Origin: an uncultured Treponema sp.
GTDB lineage: Bacteria; Spirochaetota; Spirochaetia; Treponematales; Treponemataceae
Length of the DNA: 64,000 nt
Reading direction: 5' to 3'
NCBI GenBank assembly: GCA_900316905.1
Contig: ONET01000005.1
Location: 1 to 64,000 of the forward strand
Made by a program: the position numbers and the translations under genes. This document shows, piece after piece, positions 22,558-31,062 of the stretch (within the stretch, counting starts at the first letter, position 1; each line of letters begins with the position of its first letter). The notes beneath the pieces are model-generated. The model was not told the origin of the DNA and did not search any database. It saw nothing but the letters and a program-made list of their open reading frames with translations.

Positions 22558-24264
22558 ATGAAAAAAACAAAAACACTAGCGACGGCTTTCGCCGTGGCAT
22601 TTTTTGCAAGCGCGCTGTTCGCGCAAGCAGAACAAAACGCAAGCCCTAAAAGCCACTTGCAAAAAGCAAAGGAATGCATCTCGCAAAAAAAATGGGTATC
22701 CGCCTTGGGCGAATGTTATGACTCTGTGCTATCCGATTCTGCGGAAGACGCGGAGGAAGCCTACAATTCTTGGACTGAAATTTCTGAAGCGATAAAAGAC
22801 GGCAAGCCTGGCCTTGGCGAATTTGACGACTTTAGCATAGTTGACAACTGGATATTGGCGTTGCAGGATTATGAACGCTATTGGACAAACAATTGCCCTT
22901 TTACGATTTACTTTGACAAACCTGAACGAACGGAATTAAACAGAGAGAAAAAGACTGCGGATTATAGACTAAGGATAAAGTTAAAAGAAGAACCAAAATA
23001 TTTTAGTAATAAAAAATATAACATATACACTCAAAAGTTTAAAGAAATCGATAAAATTATCAATAAAGGTTTTTCCGCTGCTTATAAAAAAGATTGGCAA
23101 ATGGACTACTTAAGCAACTGGAATAATAGTTCAGATCATTACCGATCTTTTATTTCTGTCTACGAAAATGGAAAAAATAATGAAAAATATTTAGTAAATG
23201 ACGTAGCCCTCATTTCTAGATGTGCAGTTCGGAAAAATTATACCGACGGAAATTTGTACGACGATACTACCTACGCTTCAGAACAATTTTGTAACAAACA
23301 TCGTATAAATCCTTTCTGTTTCAAATATCAGTTTGGAAAGCAGTTAGCTGCTTTTGTTGATATTCCGATTTGGAAAAGTGGAGAAGTTTTTCATCTTCCT
23401 TATGATGTATGGAATTTTTATGAAGCTGGTTTTGCTTCTCTTTATGAAATAAAATTTTCGATAAGAGACAATACAGGAAATATTTTGTATCAAAGTAATA
23501 AGCATCATATTTGTATATTTAAAGATGATTATAATTTCTACGAAATGAAGAATATTTCTCAGAAGGCAATGGAACTTATAGAAACAAATGAGGTAAAATT
23601 CGTTGTAGATGAACTTTCTCTAAAATATGGAAAAATAAACAATCTTGTTATGGCTGAAGACCTCTCATGGTTGAACAAATTGCCAGAAATAAAGGTCGAA
23701 GGATTTTGTTCAAAAACATGGAATGAAACTGATGTTGAGCCTAAAGCACTTTCTGAAATTGCTGAAGAAAGGAAAGCTGAAGAAGACAAAAAACAATTTT
23801 ATTATTCATTATTATCTAATCAATTATCTTATCTATCTTATCATATAAATATTTCTTTGGCAAAAATTCTAGAAATAAAAGGCGATAAAAAGAATCCTTT
23901 ATCATTTAAAATAATTGAATATCAAGAGCCAAGTATTCATCCTGATCTTTTGGAAAAGTATTCAGAAGACGAGATTAAGAAAACATTTTTCTATTTGTTC
24001 TGCAATGGAATAAACAATAGAAAATGTTATTTTGTTGACGATAGTTCCGTTTCAGAAAGCTCATATAAAAACGAAGCGGAATTTTTCTTGGAAAATTTTG
24101 AGAAAATAAAAGAATCTCCGTCAAACGATGATTGGCGGCTTCCTACTAAAGAAGAAATTGAATATGTTAGTTCCCTGCGACTAAAAGCCAACAAAAAATC
24201 AAAATTAGCGACAATTTCGAACGAAGCGATTTTGAACGGTAAATTCCTAATAAAAAAATACTAA
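22558..24264 (+). CDS. Exported protein with C-terminal DUF1566-like segment
   Basis: A 568-residue exported protein (signal peptide ending ASALFAQ). Residues 30-70 form a TPR-like helical pair (AKECISQKKWVSALGECYDS). The long middle is rich in K, N, Y and W without a known fold. Near the end, NDDWRLPTKEEIEYVSSLRL is the typical phrase of DUF1566/Lcl domains seen in surface and formylglycine-enzyme-like proteins, but the rest of that domain is missing or degenerate. Base composition falls sharply after about 22900, suggesting the middle has a separate origin. A terminator follows at 24294. Confidence 0.65.
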   Translation: MKKTKTLATAFAVAFFASALFAQAEQNASPKSHLQKAKECISQKKWVSALGECYDSVLSDSAEDAEEAYNSWTEISEAIKDGKPGLGEFDDFSIVDNWILALQDYERYWTNNCPFTIYFDKPERTELNREKKTADYRLRIKLKEEPKYFSNKKYNIYTQKFKEIDKIINKGFSAAYKKDWQMDYLSNWNNSSDHYRSFISVYENGKNNEKYLVNDVALISRCAVRKNYTDGNLYDDTTYASEQFCNKHRINPFCFKYQFGKQLAAFVDIPIWKSGEVFHLPYDVWNFYEAGFASLYEIKFSIRDNTGNILYQSNKHHICIFKDDYNFYEMKNISQKAMELIETNEVKFVVDELSLKYGKINNLVMAEDLSWLNKLPEIKVEGFCSKTWNETDVEPKALSEIAEERKAEEDKKQFYYSLLSNQLSYLSYHINISLAKILEIKGDKKNPLSFKIIEYQEPSIHPDLLEKYSEDEIKKTFFYLFCNGINNRKCYFVDDSSVSESSYKNEAEFFLENFEKIKESPSNDDWRLPTKEEIEYVSSLRLKANKKSKLATISNEAILNGKFLIKKY

Positions 24265-24293
24265 ATTGGATAACCGCGCCGTTTGCGCAAAGG

Positions 24294-24320
24294 CCGCCCT
24301 CCGTTTGGGGGCGGTTTTTT
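24294..24320 (+). terminator. Rho-independent terminator
   Basis: CCGCCCTCC, GTTT, GGGGGCGG and six T residues after the gene ending at 24264. It is nearly identical to the terminator at 16698. Confidence 0.87.
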
Positions 24321-24332
24321 GTTTGAAAAAAC

Positions 24333-24365
24333 TTGACAAAATTTATGTACATATTATTATGTTCA
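24333..24365 (+). promoter_or_regulatory. brnA copy 2 promoter and operator
   Basis: TTGACA (24333-24338), 16 bases, TATTAT (24355-24360). The inverted repeat TGTACATATTATTATGTTCA (24346-24365) covers the -10 box and is identical to that of copy 1. Confidence 0.65.
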
Positions 24366-24380
24366 TAAAAAACAGTAACT

Positions 24381-24689
24381 ATGACCTTAGATGACGTTAA
24401 AAAACTGCCGCCGCTCACGCAAAAGCGCAAAAAGCAAATGGACGCTTTTAAGAACGAGGATTTTTCCGACATCCCAAAAATGACAAAAAAGGAATTAAAA
24501 GAATTCAAGCCGTGGTATGAAATTCACCCTGAATGGGTAAAAATGAAGAAGGGCGATGTTCACACAAAAATCGACTTGGACCTTTTGGACGCTCTAAAGC
24601 AAGGCGGAAAAGGATACCAAAAGAGGCTCAACCAAACTTTGCGCTGGGCTTACGAAAACGATTGCCCCTTCATAAAAGCTTATAAATAA
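24381..24689 (+). CDS. brnA: BrnA-like antitoxin, copy 2 (no BrnT partner)
   Basis: A 102-residue near-duplicate of the product of 16740-17048, about 98 percent identical in DNA by eye, and in the opposite orientation. It has the same DNA-binding C-terminus (KGYQKRLNQTLRWAYEN). In this copy one extra base in the leader (TTCATAAAAAAC versus TTCAAAAAAAC) shifts the upstream ATG out of frame, which fixes the start at 24381. Promoter TTGACA (24333-24338), 16 bases, TATTAT (24355-24360), with a palindrome over the -10 box. No toxin gene lies on either side. Confidence 0.82.
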   Translation: MTLDDVKKLPPLTQKRKKQMDAFKNEDFSDIPKMTKKELKEFKPWYEIHPEWVKMKKGDVHTKIDLDLLDALKQGGKGYQKRLNQTLRWAYENDCPFIKAYK

Positions 24690-24734
24690 TGTTCTTTGCT
24701 GGAAAATCGTCCTCCGCCGTAACGGCCAGCGGCT

Positions 24735-24802
24735 GCGTCCAAGGGACGCGGCGAAACCGCTCGAAATATCCATTGCAGTCTTTCAAACCAAGCCACGAGC
24801 GG
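24735..24802 (+). repeat. Structured repeat A, copy 2
   Basis: GCGTCC/GGACGC hairpin, then CCGCTCG (24757-24763) pairing with CGAGCGG (24796-24802). The inner loop shows only weak pairing in this copy. GCGG-CGAAA-CCGC offers the competing hairpin. It lies just before a lipoprotein promoter. Confidence 0.5.
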
Positions 24803-24806
24803 CTAC

Positions 24807-24835
24807 TTGCCTAAATCCTTAATTTTTTGTATCGT
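24807..24835 (+). promoter_or_regulatory. Promoter of lipoprotein gene 24868
   Basis: TTGCCT, 17 bases, TATCGT, similar base for base to the promoter at 14892-14919 including the T-rich spacer. Confidence 0.5.
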
Positions 24836-24867
24836 GGTCTTCATTACAAGACTTTTGGAGGCTTATT

Positions 24868-26019
24868 GTGAAAAAAGTTTCACGCAAAATTTTTGGTCTT
24901 TTGGCAGCGTCTGCGCTTTTTGCCGGCGCCTTTGTTTCTTGCTCAAACGGAAGCGATTCTCCTTCTGTTCCTGCCAATCCTTATGTTCCTGCCAATCCTT
25001 CTGGGACAACACAGTCTCTCTCAGATTCCGCCACTGTAAATAAAGTAGCCGAAGTCGTCACATCAGGCATTACCACGACAAAGGAAAACAACACAGCGAC
25101 GCTTGCCGCTCCCAACGGAACTTATGTTTTGACTGGAACAGCCGCGCAGCCAAACATTGCCATATCGGCTTTGCAAGGGCAATCTATCGGCGGCACATGG
25201 AAATTCACAGAAACAGGAAAGACAAGCCCAAAATATATGGGAAGCTATACCGGCGATATTTCGGCAATTGGCACTGCCAACACGATTTTAACTTTGAAAG
25301 TTGAAAAGATTCTTAACAACGGCTTGCTGACCGCTGTTGTAGAAAAAAAAGATATCAGCATGACAGTTCCAACGTCAGGAACATTTGACGCGACAATTCC
25401 TGCCGTAAAGGTAAGCAGCGTAACTTCTTATCTTGCGTCAAAGTTGTATGTAAACTATGATAATGACCAACATTATGAAATATCTTCACTATTTGAACGA
25501 TTGAATGTATCTGACGACAAAATTGATTTGACGCAAATTGGCTCCTTAAAAAAACTAAAAGACGGCAAGCAAGACGACAAGGATAATGTTTCAGATTTTG
25601 CAAGCGGCCCCTGTGCTATCGCCAACGGCCAGTTTACAGGCACTCTTTATAACAAGACCAAAACATTCAAAATTGACGCTGATGGAGATCTTGTAGACGA
25701 TAAAGGCGCTAAATATTATATCCTGACTAGCGGAAGCTATATGGTTTATGTCAATGCCACCGTGACATTGGACGGCGCAAATTCTGTTGCCAAGCAAAAA
25801 GTCGTTTTGCTCAATGACGATTCTGGCAAAACCGGACAGGTTATGGATTGTAAAAAAATTGGATCTGCAGACACAACTAGAGACATAAAGAATATCACTT
25901 ATTCAATTGACGGAGACAAAGTGACATTGAAATTCTCTGACAGCACTACCAAGACCGCGACATTTTCCGCCGAGCGCAAAAAACTTACTCTTGACGGCGT
26001 TGTTTACACCAAGCTGTAA
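24868..26019 (+). CDS. Lipoprotein of unknown function
   Basis: A 383-residue lipoprotein. The signal ends LFAGAFVSC and the acylated cysteine is followed by SNGSDSPSVPANPYVPANP, a short linker with a repeated V-PANP unit. The mature part is Thr/Ser/Lys-rich and probably all beta (GTWKFTETGKTSPKYMGSYT; VTLKFSDSTTKTATFSAERK), like many spirochaete surface lipoproteins. It starts with GTG at 24868 behind GGAGG. Its promoter region closely resembles that of the lipoprotein gene at 14952. A terminator is at 26043-26075. Confidence 0.75.
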   Translation: MKKVSRKIFGLLAASALFAGAFVSCSNGSDSPSVPANPYVPANPSGTTQSLSDSATVNKVAEVVTSGITTTKENNTATLAAPNGTYVLTGTAAQPNIAISALQGQSIGGTWKFTETGKTSPKYMGSYTGDISAIGTANTILTLKVEKILNNGLLTAVVEKKDISMTVPTSGTFDATIPAVKVSSVTSYLASKLYVNYDNDQHYEISSLFERLNVSDDKIDLTQIGSLKKLKDGKQDDKDNVSDFASGPCAIANGQFTGTLYNKTKTFKIDADGDLVDDKGAKYYILTSGSYMVYVNATVTLDGANSVAKQKVVLLNDDSGKTGQVMDCKKIGSADTTRDIKNITYSIDGDKVTLKFSDSTTKTATFSAERKKLTLDGVVYTKL

Positions 26020-26042
26020 TTTTCTAATCTGAACAGATTTTT

Positions 26043-26075
26043 CCCCGGCGCGTTTTGCTGCCGGGGATTTTTTTT
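26043..26075 (+). terminator. Rho-independent terminator
   Basis: CCCCGGC and GCCGGGG around a ten-base loop, then A and eight T residues. Confidence 0.9.
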
Positions 26076-26128
26076 CTCTAGCCAATTCGCGCGAATCGTG
26101 ATAGTATAAAAGGCAGGAGACGCTCCCC

Positions 26129-28141
26129 ATGCCAACGATAACAAAAAAAATAAACGGCGCGATAATTGTCTTTACGCTCGCAAGCCTTCTTATGAACGTT
26201 GTGTTTGACTACTTTGCCGTAAGAAAAATTCTTAGCGAAACTTACGACACCTTCTTGACGCAAATCGCCTACACTGGAGCGTCTTACTTTAAAGGCGACA
26301 AGCTGGAGCGATACGCGCGCGACGGCCTTAAGTCGGCGGAATACAAGGACACGCTCATAAAGCTGGCCAACCTTACCGAGAACACCGACATCAGCTTTTT
26401 GTACGTCATCATTCCCGACATGCCGGACTGCAAGTACAAAACTTACGTCTTTAACGTAGTGAACACAAAGCTGCGCAACAAATACAACCCGTACCACGCC
26501 GGCTACAGGGAGAACACGTCGGACGAATCCGCCGCGCGCTTTAAGCGCTTGATGGAAAAAGGCGGCGTAGAAATCGACAGCTCAATATTTTCCCATTTAG
26601 GCGCCAGGACGCGCATTTCGCTGGCCTTGCGCGATTCCAGCGGAAAAAAAGTCGGAGTCATTTGCGTTGAAAAGCAGCTTGAAACTATCAGTTCCATTTT
26701 GCGCGGCTATGTGCGTTTGGACTTGCTTTTCGCGCCTTTCGTGTCGCTCTTGTTCTTCTTGTGCTTTGGAGCCTTCATCAGCAGAAAATTCGTAAAGCCG
26801 ATTGTAAGCATCACAAAAGAGGCCGACGGCTTCGCTTCGCACGACGCGCATTTTTCGGACAAGCTTAAGGAGATTCATTCCAACGACGAAATTGAAACGC
26901 TCGCGCGCTCAATAGAAAAAATGGGCATCGACATCCAAGTTTACATCAAGGACTTGATGCGCGTCACCAGCGAAAAGGAGCGCATAAGCGCGGAGCTTTC
27001 GGTTGCCAGCGGCATTCAGGCCGGAATGCTACCCAAAAACTTTTCGCCTTACCCCGGCCATCCCGGCGTGCAGCTTTACGCCAGCATGATGCCGGCCAAG
27101 GAAGTTGGCGGCGACTTTTACGACTTTTTCTGGACCGGCAAAAACAAGCTTTGGCTTGTCATGGGCGACGTAAGCGGAAAGGGCGTGCCCGCCGCCATGT
27201 TCATGGTGATAGCCAAGGCGCTCATCCGCAACGAAGCCACGCTGGAATACGAGCCAAGCGAAATTTGCGAGCGCGTCAACGAGCAGCTTTGCGAGGAAAA
27301 CGAGCAAGGCCTTTTTGTCACATGCTGGCTTGGCTGCGTAAACCTTTCAACCGGAATAATGAAATTTGCCAACGCCGCCCACAATCCGCCGGTCTTGTAC
27401 GACGGCGATACCTACAAATTCCTGGAGCAAAAAAGCGGCATAATGCTGGCCGCGATGGAAGGCAGCAAGTACGTTCAGCACCAAATTCAGCTTAAAGAAG
27501 GAAGCCGCTTGTTCCTTTACACGGACGGCGTGACCGAGGCGCAAAACAAGGACGGAGCGCTTTTTGGAGAGCCGTTGCTTTTGGGAGCGCTGGCCAAGAC
27601 CGCCGCGCTTTCGGCAAAGGACGCGATAAACGTGGTCAACGCCGAAGTGGAACGCTTTGCAGGCGGCGCGGAACAAGCGGACGACATAACGGCGCTGGCT
27701 TTTGGCCTTGATAAATTTAACGCCGCGGAAAGCGCGCCCAAGACTTTGCGAATAGAGGCCGACGACCAAAAGCTTCCGCAAGTCTTGGACTTCATCAAAA
27801 GCTGCCTGCCGGCAAACCTTTCGCTGGAATGTCTTAACAAAATTGAATTGGTGACGGAAGAGATTTTCGTCAACATAAGCCATTACGCCTACGACGGCGG
27901 CGCGGGCGATGCGCGAATCGAATGCGAGCTTTACGAGCCCGGAAAATTCAGGCTTTCGTTCATTGACTGGGGAAAGGAATTTAACCCGCTTGAACAAGAA
28001 GAGCCGGACTTGACCCTAAGCATCGAAGAGCGGCGCCTTGGCGGCTTTGGAATTTTCCTTACAAAGAAATTTATGGACAGCGTTTCGTACAAGCGCCAAG
28101 ACGGCAAAAACATTCTGACGCTCGTAAAAACCTTCGCGTGA
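26129..28141 (+). CDS. Membrane SpoIIE/RsbU phosphatase with C-terminal HATPase domain
   Basis: A 670-residue sensor. Helix 1 (9-30), a periplasmic cache-like region (about 31-190), helix 2 (about 196-219), a HAMP-like linker, a PP2C/SpoIIE phosphatase (about 285-527) and an RsbW-like GHKL ATPase domain (about 540-670). Metal ligands are visible in GGDFYD (327-332), GDVSGKG (346-352), DGVTEA (466-471) and ADDIT. The kinase domain has an N-box (EEIFVNISHYAY), DWGKEF and GGFGIF. It should both dephosphorylate and phosphorylate STAS proteins. The STAS gene facing it at 28231 is the obvious partner. AGGAG precedes the ATG. Confidence 0.9.
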   Translation: MPTITKKINGAIIVFTLASLLMNVVFDYFAVRKILSETYDTFLTQIAYTGASYFKGDKLERYARDGLKSAEYKDTLIKLANLTENTDISFLYVIIPDMPDCKYKTYVFNVVNTKLRNKYNPYHAGYRENTSDESAARFKRLMEKGGVEIDSSIFSHLGARTRISLALRDSSGKKVGVICVEKQLETISSILRGYVRLDLLFAPFVSLLFFLCFGAFISRKFVKPIVSITKEADGFASHDAHFSDKLKEIHSNDEIETLARSIEKMGIDIQVYIKDLMRVTSEKERISAELSVASGIQAGMLPKNFSPYPGHPGVQLYASMMPAKEVGGDFYDFFWTGKNKLWLVMGDVSGKGVPAAMFMVIAKALIRNEATLEYEPSEICERVNEQLCEENEQGLFVTCWLGCVNLSTGIMKFANAAHNPPVLYDGDTYKFLEQKSGIMLAAMEGSKYVQHQIQLKEGSRLFLYTDGVTEAQNKDGALFGEPLLLGALAKTAALSAKDAINVVNAEVERFAGGAEQADDITALAFGLDKFNAAESAPKTLRIEADDQKLPQVLDFIKSCLPANLSLECLNKIELVTEEIFVNISHYAYDGGAGDARIECELYEPGKFRLSFIDWGKEFNPLEQEEPDLTLSIEERRLGGFGIFLTKKFMDSVSYKRQDGKNILTLVKTFA

Positions 28142-28155
28142 ACGAAGCGTGATTA

Positions 28156-28231
28156 TTGCGGCGCGATAATTTTATTCGCGCCGCAAAAGGAACGAGTCAA
28201 GGCTTTAAGCGAAGCGTGCCTTGACCGTTCC
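28156..28231 (-). repeat. Structured repeat B, copy 1
   Basis: Read on the minus strand: GGAACG-GTCAAGGC, 14-base loop, GCCTTGAC-T-CGTTCC (28189-28231, one bulged base), then TTTT and a second hairpin TTGCGGCGCG/CGCGCCGCAA (28156-28186). It fills the gap between the convergent SpoIIE and STAS genes. Copies are at 59885 and 63250. Confidence 0.6.
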
Positions 28232-28533
28232 TACTTTTCGATGTTCAGCAATTTGTCCATGCTGGTGGCTTCAAGCACTTGCATTACAAAGTCGGAAGGC
28301 TTTTTTACGACCAGTTTTCCGCCGGCGCCGCCCATGATTTTGTGGGCCAGCAAAATGTCGCGCAAGCCCGTGCTCGACATGTAATCAACGGCGCTCAAAT
28401 CCAAGTTCATGATTTTTGAGCCGACAGCGGCCTGCTTGATCGCGGCTTCAAGCTGCGGAGCGGTGTTTGTGTCCAAACGGCCGGAAACAACAAGGTCAAC
28501 TGTCGTTCCGTTTTTATTTTGAGAGATGTTCAT
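28231..28533 (-). CDS. STAS-domain anti-sigma factor antagonist
   Basis: A 100-residue SpoIIAA/RsbV-type STAS protein. The conserved LDLSAVDYMSSTGLRDILLA carries the serine (SST) that is phosphorylated by HATPase kinases and freed by SpoIIE phosphatases. It is convergent with the SpoIIE/HATPase gene. A partner switch controlling an output such as a sigma factor or a cyclase is inferred, but the output is not in the window. GAGGAAG precedes the ATG. Confidence 0.9.
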   Translation of the reverse strand: MNISQNKNGTTVDLVVSGRLDTNTAPQLEAAIKQAAVGSKIMNLDLSAVDYMSSTGLRDILLAHKIMGGAGGKLVVKKPSDFVMQVLEATSMDKLLNIEK

Positions 28534-28668
28534 GGTTCACTTCCTCTAATTCAATTATACAGCATAAATAATTTTTTTTGAAGAGCAAGGCGCTTTTTTA
28601 TCGAAAAAAAATTAAAAATGCGCTATAATATAGGCTGAAAGTTCATCTTAACCAAAAAGGATTTTATT

Positions 28669-29637
28669 ATGCAAAAATGCGTAAAATGCTCAGGATTGCT
28701 AATTCCGGGCGCCAAGTTTTGTTCAGAGTGCGGAACGCAAATTGAAAAGCCCCACGCCTTGCATCCCTGCCCCAACTGCCATTCAGGCATCACCGACGAC
28801 ATGGCCTTTTGCCCTTGGTGCGGAAAAATGTACGAAAAAGTTGTCGAGGTCAAAAAAATCGTTAAAGTCGCCGAAACCATTCCAGACATGATTGTCGTTG
28901 GCGGCGGAAAGTTCTTTATGGGAACCGGCGACTTTTCCCACAGCGTGGAGCTCACTTCGTTCAAGATGTCAGCCGCTCCCATAACGCAAAACCAGTATTA
29001 TTTTGTAATGGGAAAGAGCCCGTCAAAATTTGTTGGCGGAGACTTGCCGGTGGAAAACGTAAACTGGTGCGCCGCCATACGTTATTGCAACGCCCTTAGC
29101 AAAATGATGAACTTAAAGCCTTGCTACACAATCGGAAGTTCAGGCGACTTTTCGACCATAGAAGACTCAAGCCCGGTTTGGAAACGCCTTACCTGCGATT
29201 TTGCCGCCAACGGCTACAGGCTTCCCACCGAAGCGGAATGGGAATACGCCGCCCGCGGCGGAAAGAAAAAAGACGCCTTTTTGTATTCCGGCGGCGACGA
29301 CCTTAACGAAGTCGGTTGGTTTGGCGAAAATTCCGAAATCAAAACCCACGGCGTTTGCGAAAAAAAGCCCAACGCGCTTGGCCTTTACGACATGTGCGGA
29401 AACGTTTCCGAATGGGTTTACGACGAATACGCCGAATACGAAAAAAGGCCGCAAATCAATCCCTTTGGCCCCGGCACAATGACGGGCGTTCATGTAAAGC
29501 GCGGAGGCTCTTGGCTTGACGACGCTGAGCAGTGCAACGTATTCTTTAGGAGCGCAAGTCCTATGGGCGGAAAAAGCTCAAGCCTGGGCTTTAGAGTTTG
29601 CTGCTCCCTTCCGCCTGTTGAAGAAGAAAAAAAATAG
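28669..29637 (+). CDS. Zinc-ribbon protein with formylglycine-generating-enzyme-like domain
   Basis: A 322-residue protein. Two zinc ribbons (CVKCSGLLIPGAKFCSEC, 4-21; CPNCHSGITDDMAFCPWC) precede an FGE-sulfatase domain with GYRLPTEAEWEYAARGG, GLYDMCGNVSEWVYD, RGGSW and SLGFRVC. It has no signal peptide, so it is cytoplasmic. Such proteins are usually substrate- or ligand-binding relatives of FGE rather than true sulfatase activators. No sulfatase gene is near. TATAAT lies at about 28623-28628. It is followed after 14 bases by the amino-acid permease gene. Confidence 0.85.
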   Translation: MQKCVKCSGLLIPGAKFCSECGTQIEKPHALHPCPNCHSGITDDMAFCPWCGKMYEKVVEVKKIVKVAETIPDMIVVGGGKFFMGTGDFSHSVELTSFKMSAAPITQNQYYFVMGKSPSKFVGGDLPVENVNWCAAIRYCNALSKMMNLKPCYTIGSSGDFSTIEDSSPVWKRLTCDFAANGYRLPTEAEWEYAARGGKKKDAFLYSGGDDLNEVGWFGENSEIKTHGVCEKKPNALGLYDMCGNVSEWVYDEYAEYEKRPQINPFGPGTMTGVHVKRGGSWLDDAEQCNVFFRSASPMGGKSSSLGFRVCCSLPPVEEEKK

Positions 29638-29651
29638 GAAAATAAGTTATT

Positions 29652-30320
29652 ATGTTTGAGTTATTTAAAACGTATCTTTTTATGTTGCTGGCCTCGCTGG
29701 GCAACACGCTTTTGCTGGCCTTGTTCGCGTTGGTTTTCGCCATGCTCATAGGCTTGTTTTTTGCCTTGCTGAACGTGAGCCGCAACAAAGTTTTAAACGC
29801 CATCGGAACTATTTACGTAGACGCGATTCGCGGCGTGCCCTTGATTGTCTTGGCTTTTTTCATTTACTTTGGCGTTCCGCAGGGAATCAAAGTTTTTGTG
29901 GACGGCTTTAGGCTGCCCGCCTTGCAGGCCGGAACAATCGCGTTGGCGATGAACTGCGGCGCTTACATGGCGGAAATTTTCCGCGCCGGAATCGAAAGCA
30001 TCGACAAGGGCCAGATGGAGGCGGCCCGCTCCTTGGGCTTAAGTTACGGCACCAGCATGAGGCGGGTAATCTTGCCGCAAGCCTTTAAGGTGATGATTCC
30101 GTCAATCATAAATCAGTTCATCATAACGCTAAAGGACACGTCAATCCTTTCTGTAATTGGCTACCCGGAACTGACCAACACGGGCCGCACAATCGCGGGA
30201 AACACTTTCCGCAGCTTGGAAACATGGGCGATTGTCGGAATTCTTTACATGATAGTAATCGTAAGCCTGAGCCGCGCGGCCAAGGCCTTGGAACGGAGGA
30301 TTAAGATAAATGAAAAATAG
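29652..30320 (+). CDS. Amino-acid ABC transporter permease, HisM/GlnP type
   Basis: A 222-residue inner-membrane permease with five hydrophobic segments and the family EAA loop ([20 protein letters not shown]). The N-terminal [20 protein letters not shown] and [20 protein letters not shown] are typical of polar amino-acid permeases. It overlaps the ATPase gene by 11 bases. No binding-protein gene adjoins, and the lipoprotein at 15840-16607 is a likely partner. Confidence 0.92.
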   Translation: MFELFKTYLFMLLASLGNTLLLALFALVFAMLIGLFFALLNVSRNKVLNAIGTIYVDAIRGVPLIVLAFFIYFGVPQGIKVFVDGFRLPALQAGTIALAMNCGAYMAEIFRAGIESIDKGQMEAARSLGLSYGTSMRRVILPQAFKVMIPSIINQFIITLKDTSILSVIGYPELTNTGRTIAGNTFRSLETWAIVGILYMIVIVSLSRAAKALERRIKINEK

Positions 30321-31053
30321 TTCGGAAGTAAAAATTCACGTAGAAAACTTAAAGAAAACTTTTGGAAAGCTTGAAGTTTTAAAGGACATCAACATCGACA
30401 TAACGCAGGGCGAAGTGCTTGTAGTCATCGGGCCGAGCGGCTCGGGAAAGTCAACGTTCCTCCGCTGCCTTAACAGGCTTGAAACCGCCACCAGCGGAAA
30501 AATCATCGTCAACGGCGAGAACATCAGCGACAAAAAGATCAACATCAACAAGGCGCGCGAAAACATCGGAATGGTTTTCCAGCACTTTAATTTGTTCCCC
30601 AACATGACCGTCTTGCAAAACGTGGCGCTCGCTCCGGTGGAATTGAAAAAAATGAGCAAGGAAGAGGCCAACCAAACCGGCATGAAACTGTTGGCCCGCG
30701 TAGGGCTTGATTCAAAGGCCCACAGCTATCCCCAACAACTTTCGGGCGGCCAAAAGCAGCGCGTGGCCATCGCGCGCGCCCTGGCCATGAATCCTTCGAT
30801 CATGCTTTTTGACGAGCCGACGAGCGCGCTTGACCCTGAAATGGTAGGCGAAGTCCTTGCCGTTATGAAGGAGCTTGCAAAGGGCGGAATGACGATGATT
30901 GTCGTGACCCACGAAATGGGATTCGCGCGCGAGGTGGCCGACCGCATCGTGTTCATGGACGGCGGCTACATCATCGAAGAGGGAACGCCCGAAGAGATTT
31001 TGAAGAACCCCAAGCAAGAGCGAACGATAAGCTTCTTGAACAAAGTTTTGTGA
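30310..31053 (+). CDS. Amino-acid ABC transporter ATPase, GlnQ type
   Basis: A 247-residue ABC ATPase with Walker [10 protein letters not shown], a Q-loop ([17 protein letters not shown]), signature [15 protein letters not shown], Walker [16 protein letters not shown] and H-loop VTHEMGFA. It energises the permease encoded just upstream. GGAGG lies eight bases before the ATG inside the permease gene. Confidence 0.94.
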   Translation: MKNSSEVKIHVENLKKTFGKLEVLKDINIDITQGEVLVVIGPSGSGKSTFLRCLNRLETATSGKIIVNGENISDKKININKARENIGMVFQHFNLFPNMTVLQNVALAPVELKKMSKEEANQTGMKLLARVGLDSKAHSYPQQLSGGQKQRVAIARALAMNPSIMLFDEPTSALDPEMVGEVLAVMKELAKGGMTMIVVTHEMGFAREVADRIVFMDGGYIIEEGTPEEILKNPKQERTISFLNKVL

Positions 31054-31062
31054 GGCGGCGCG

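Noticed and set aside
17049-24380. Prophage or integrative element between the two brnA copies
   Set aside because: No integrase, transposase, capsid or terminase gene and no tRNA attachment site is visible, so only an island with inverted ends is claimed.
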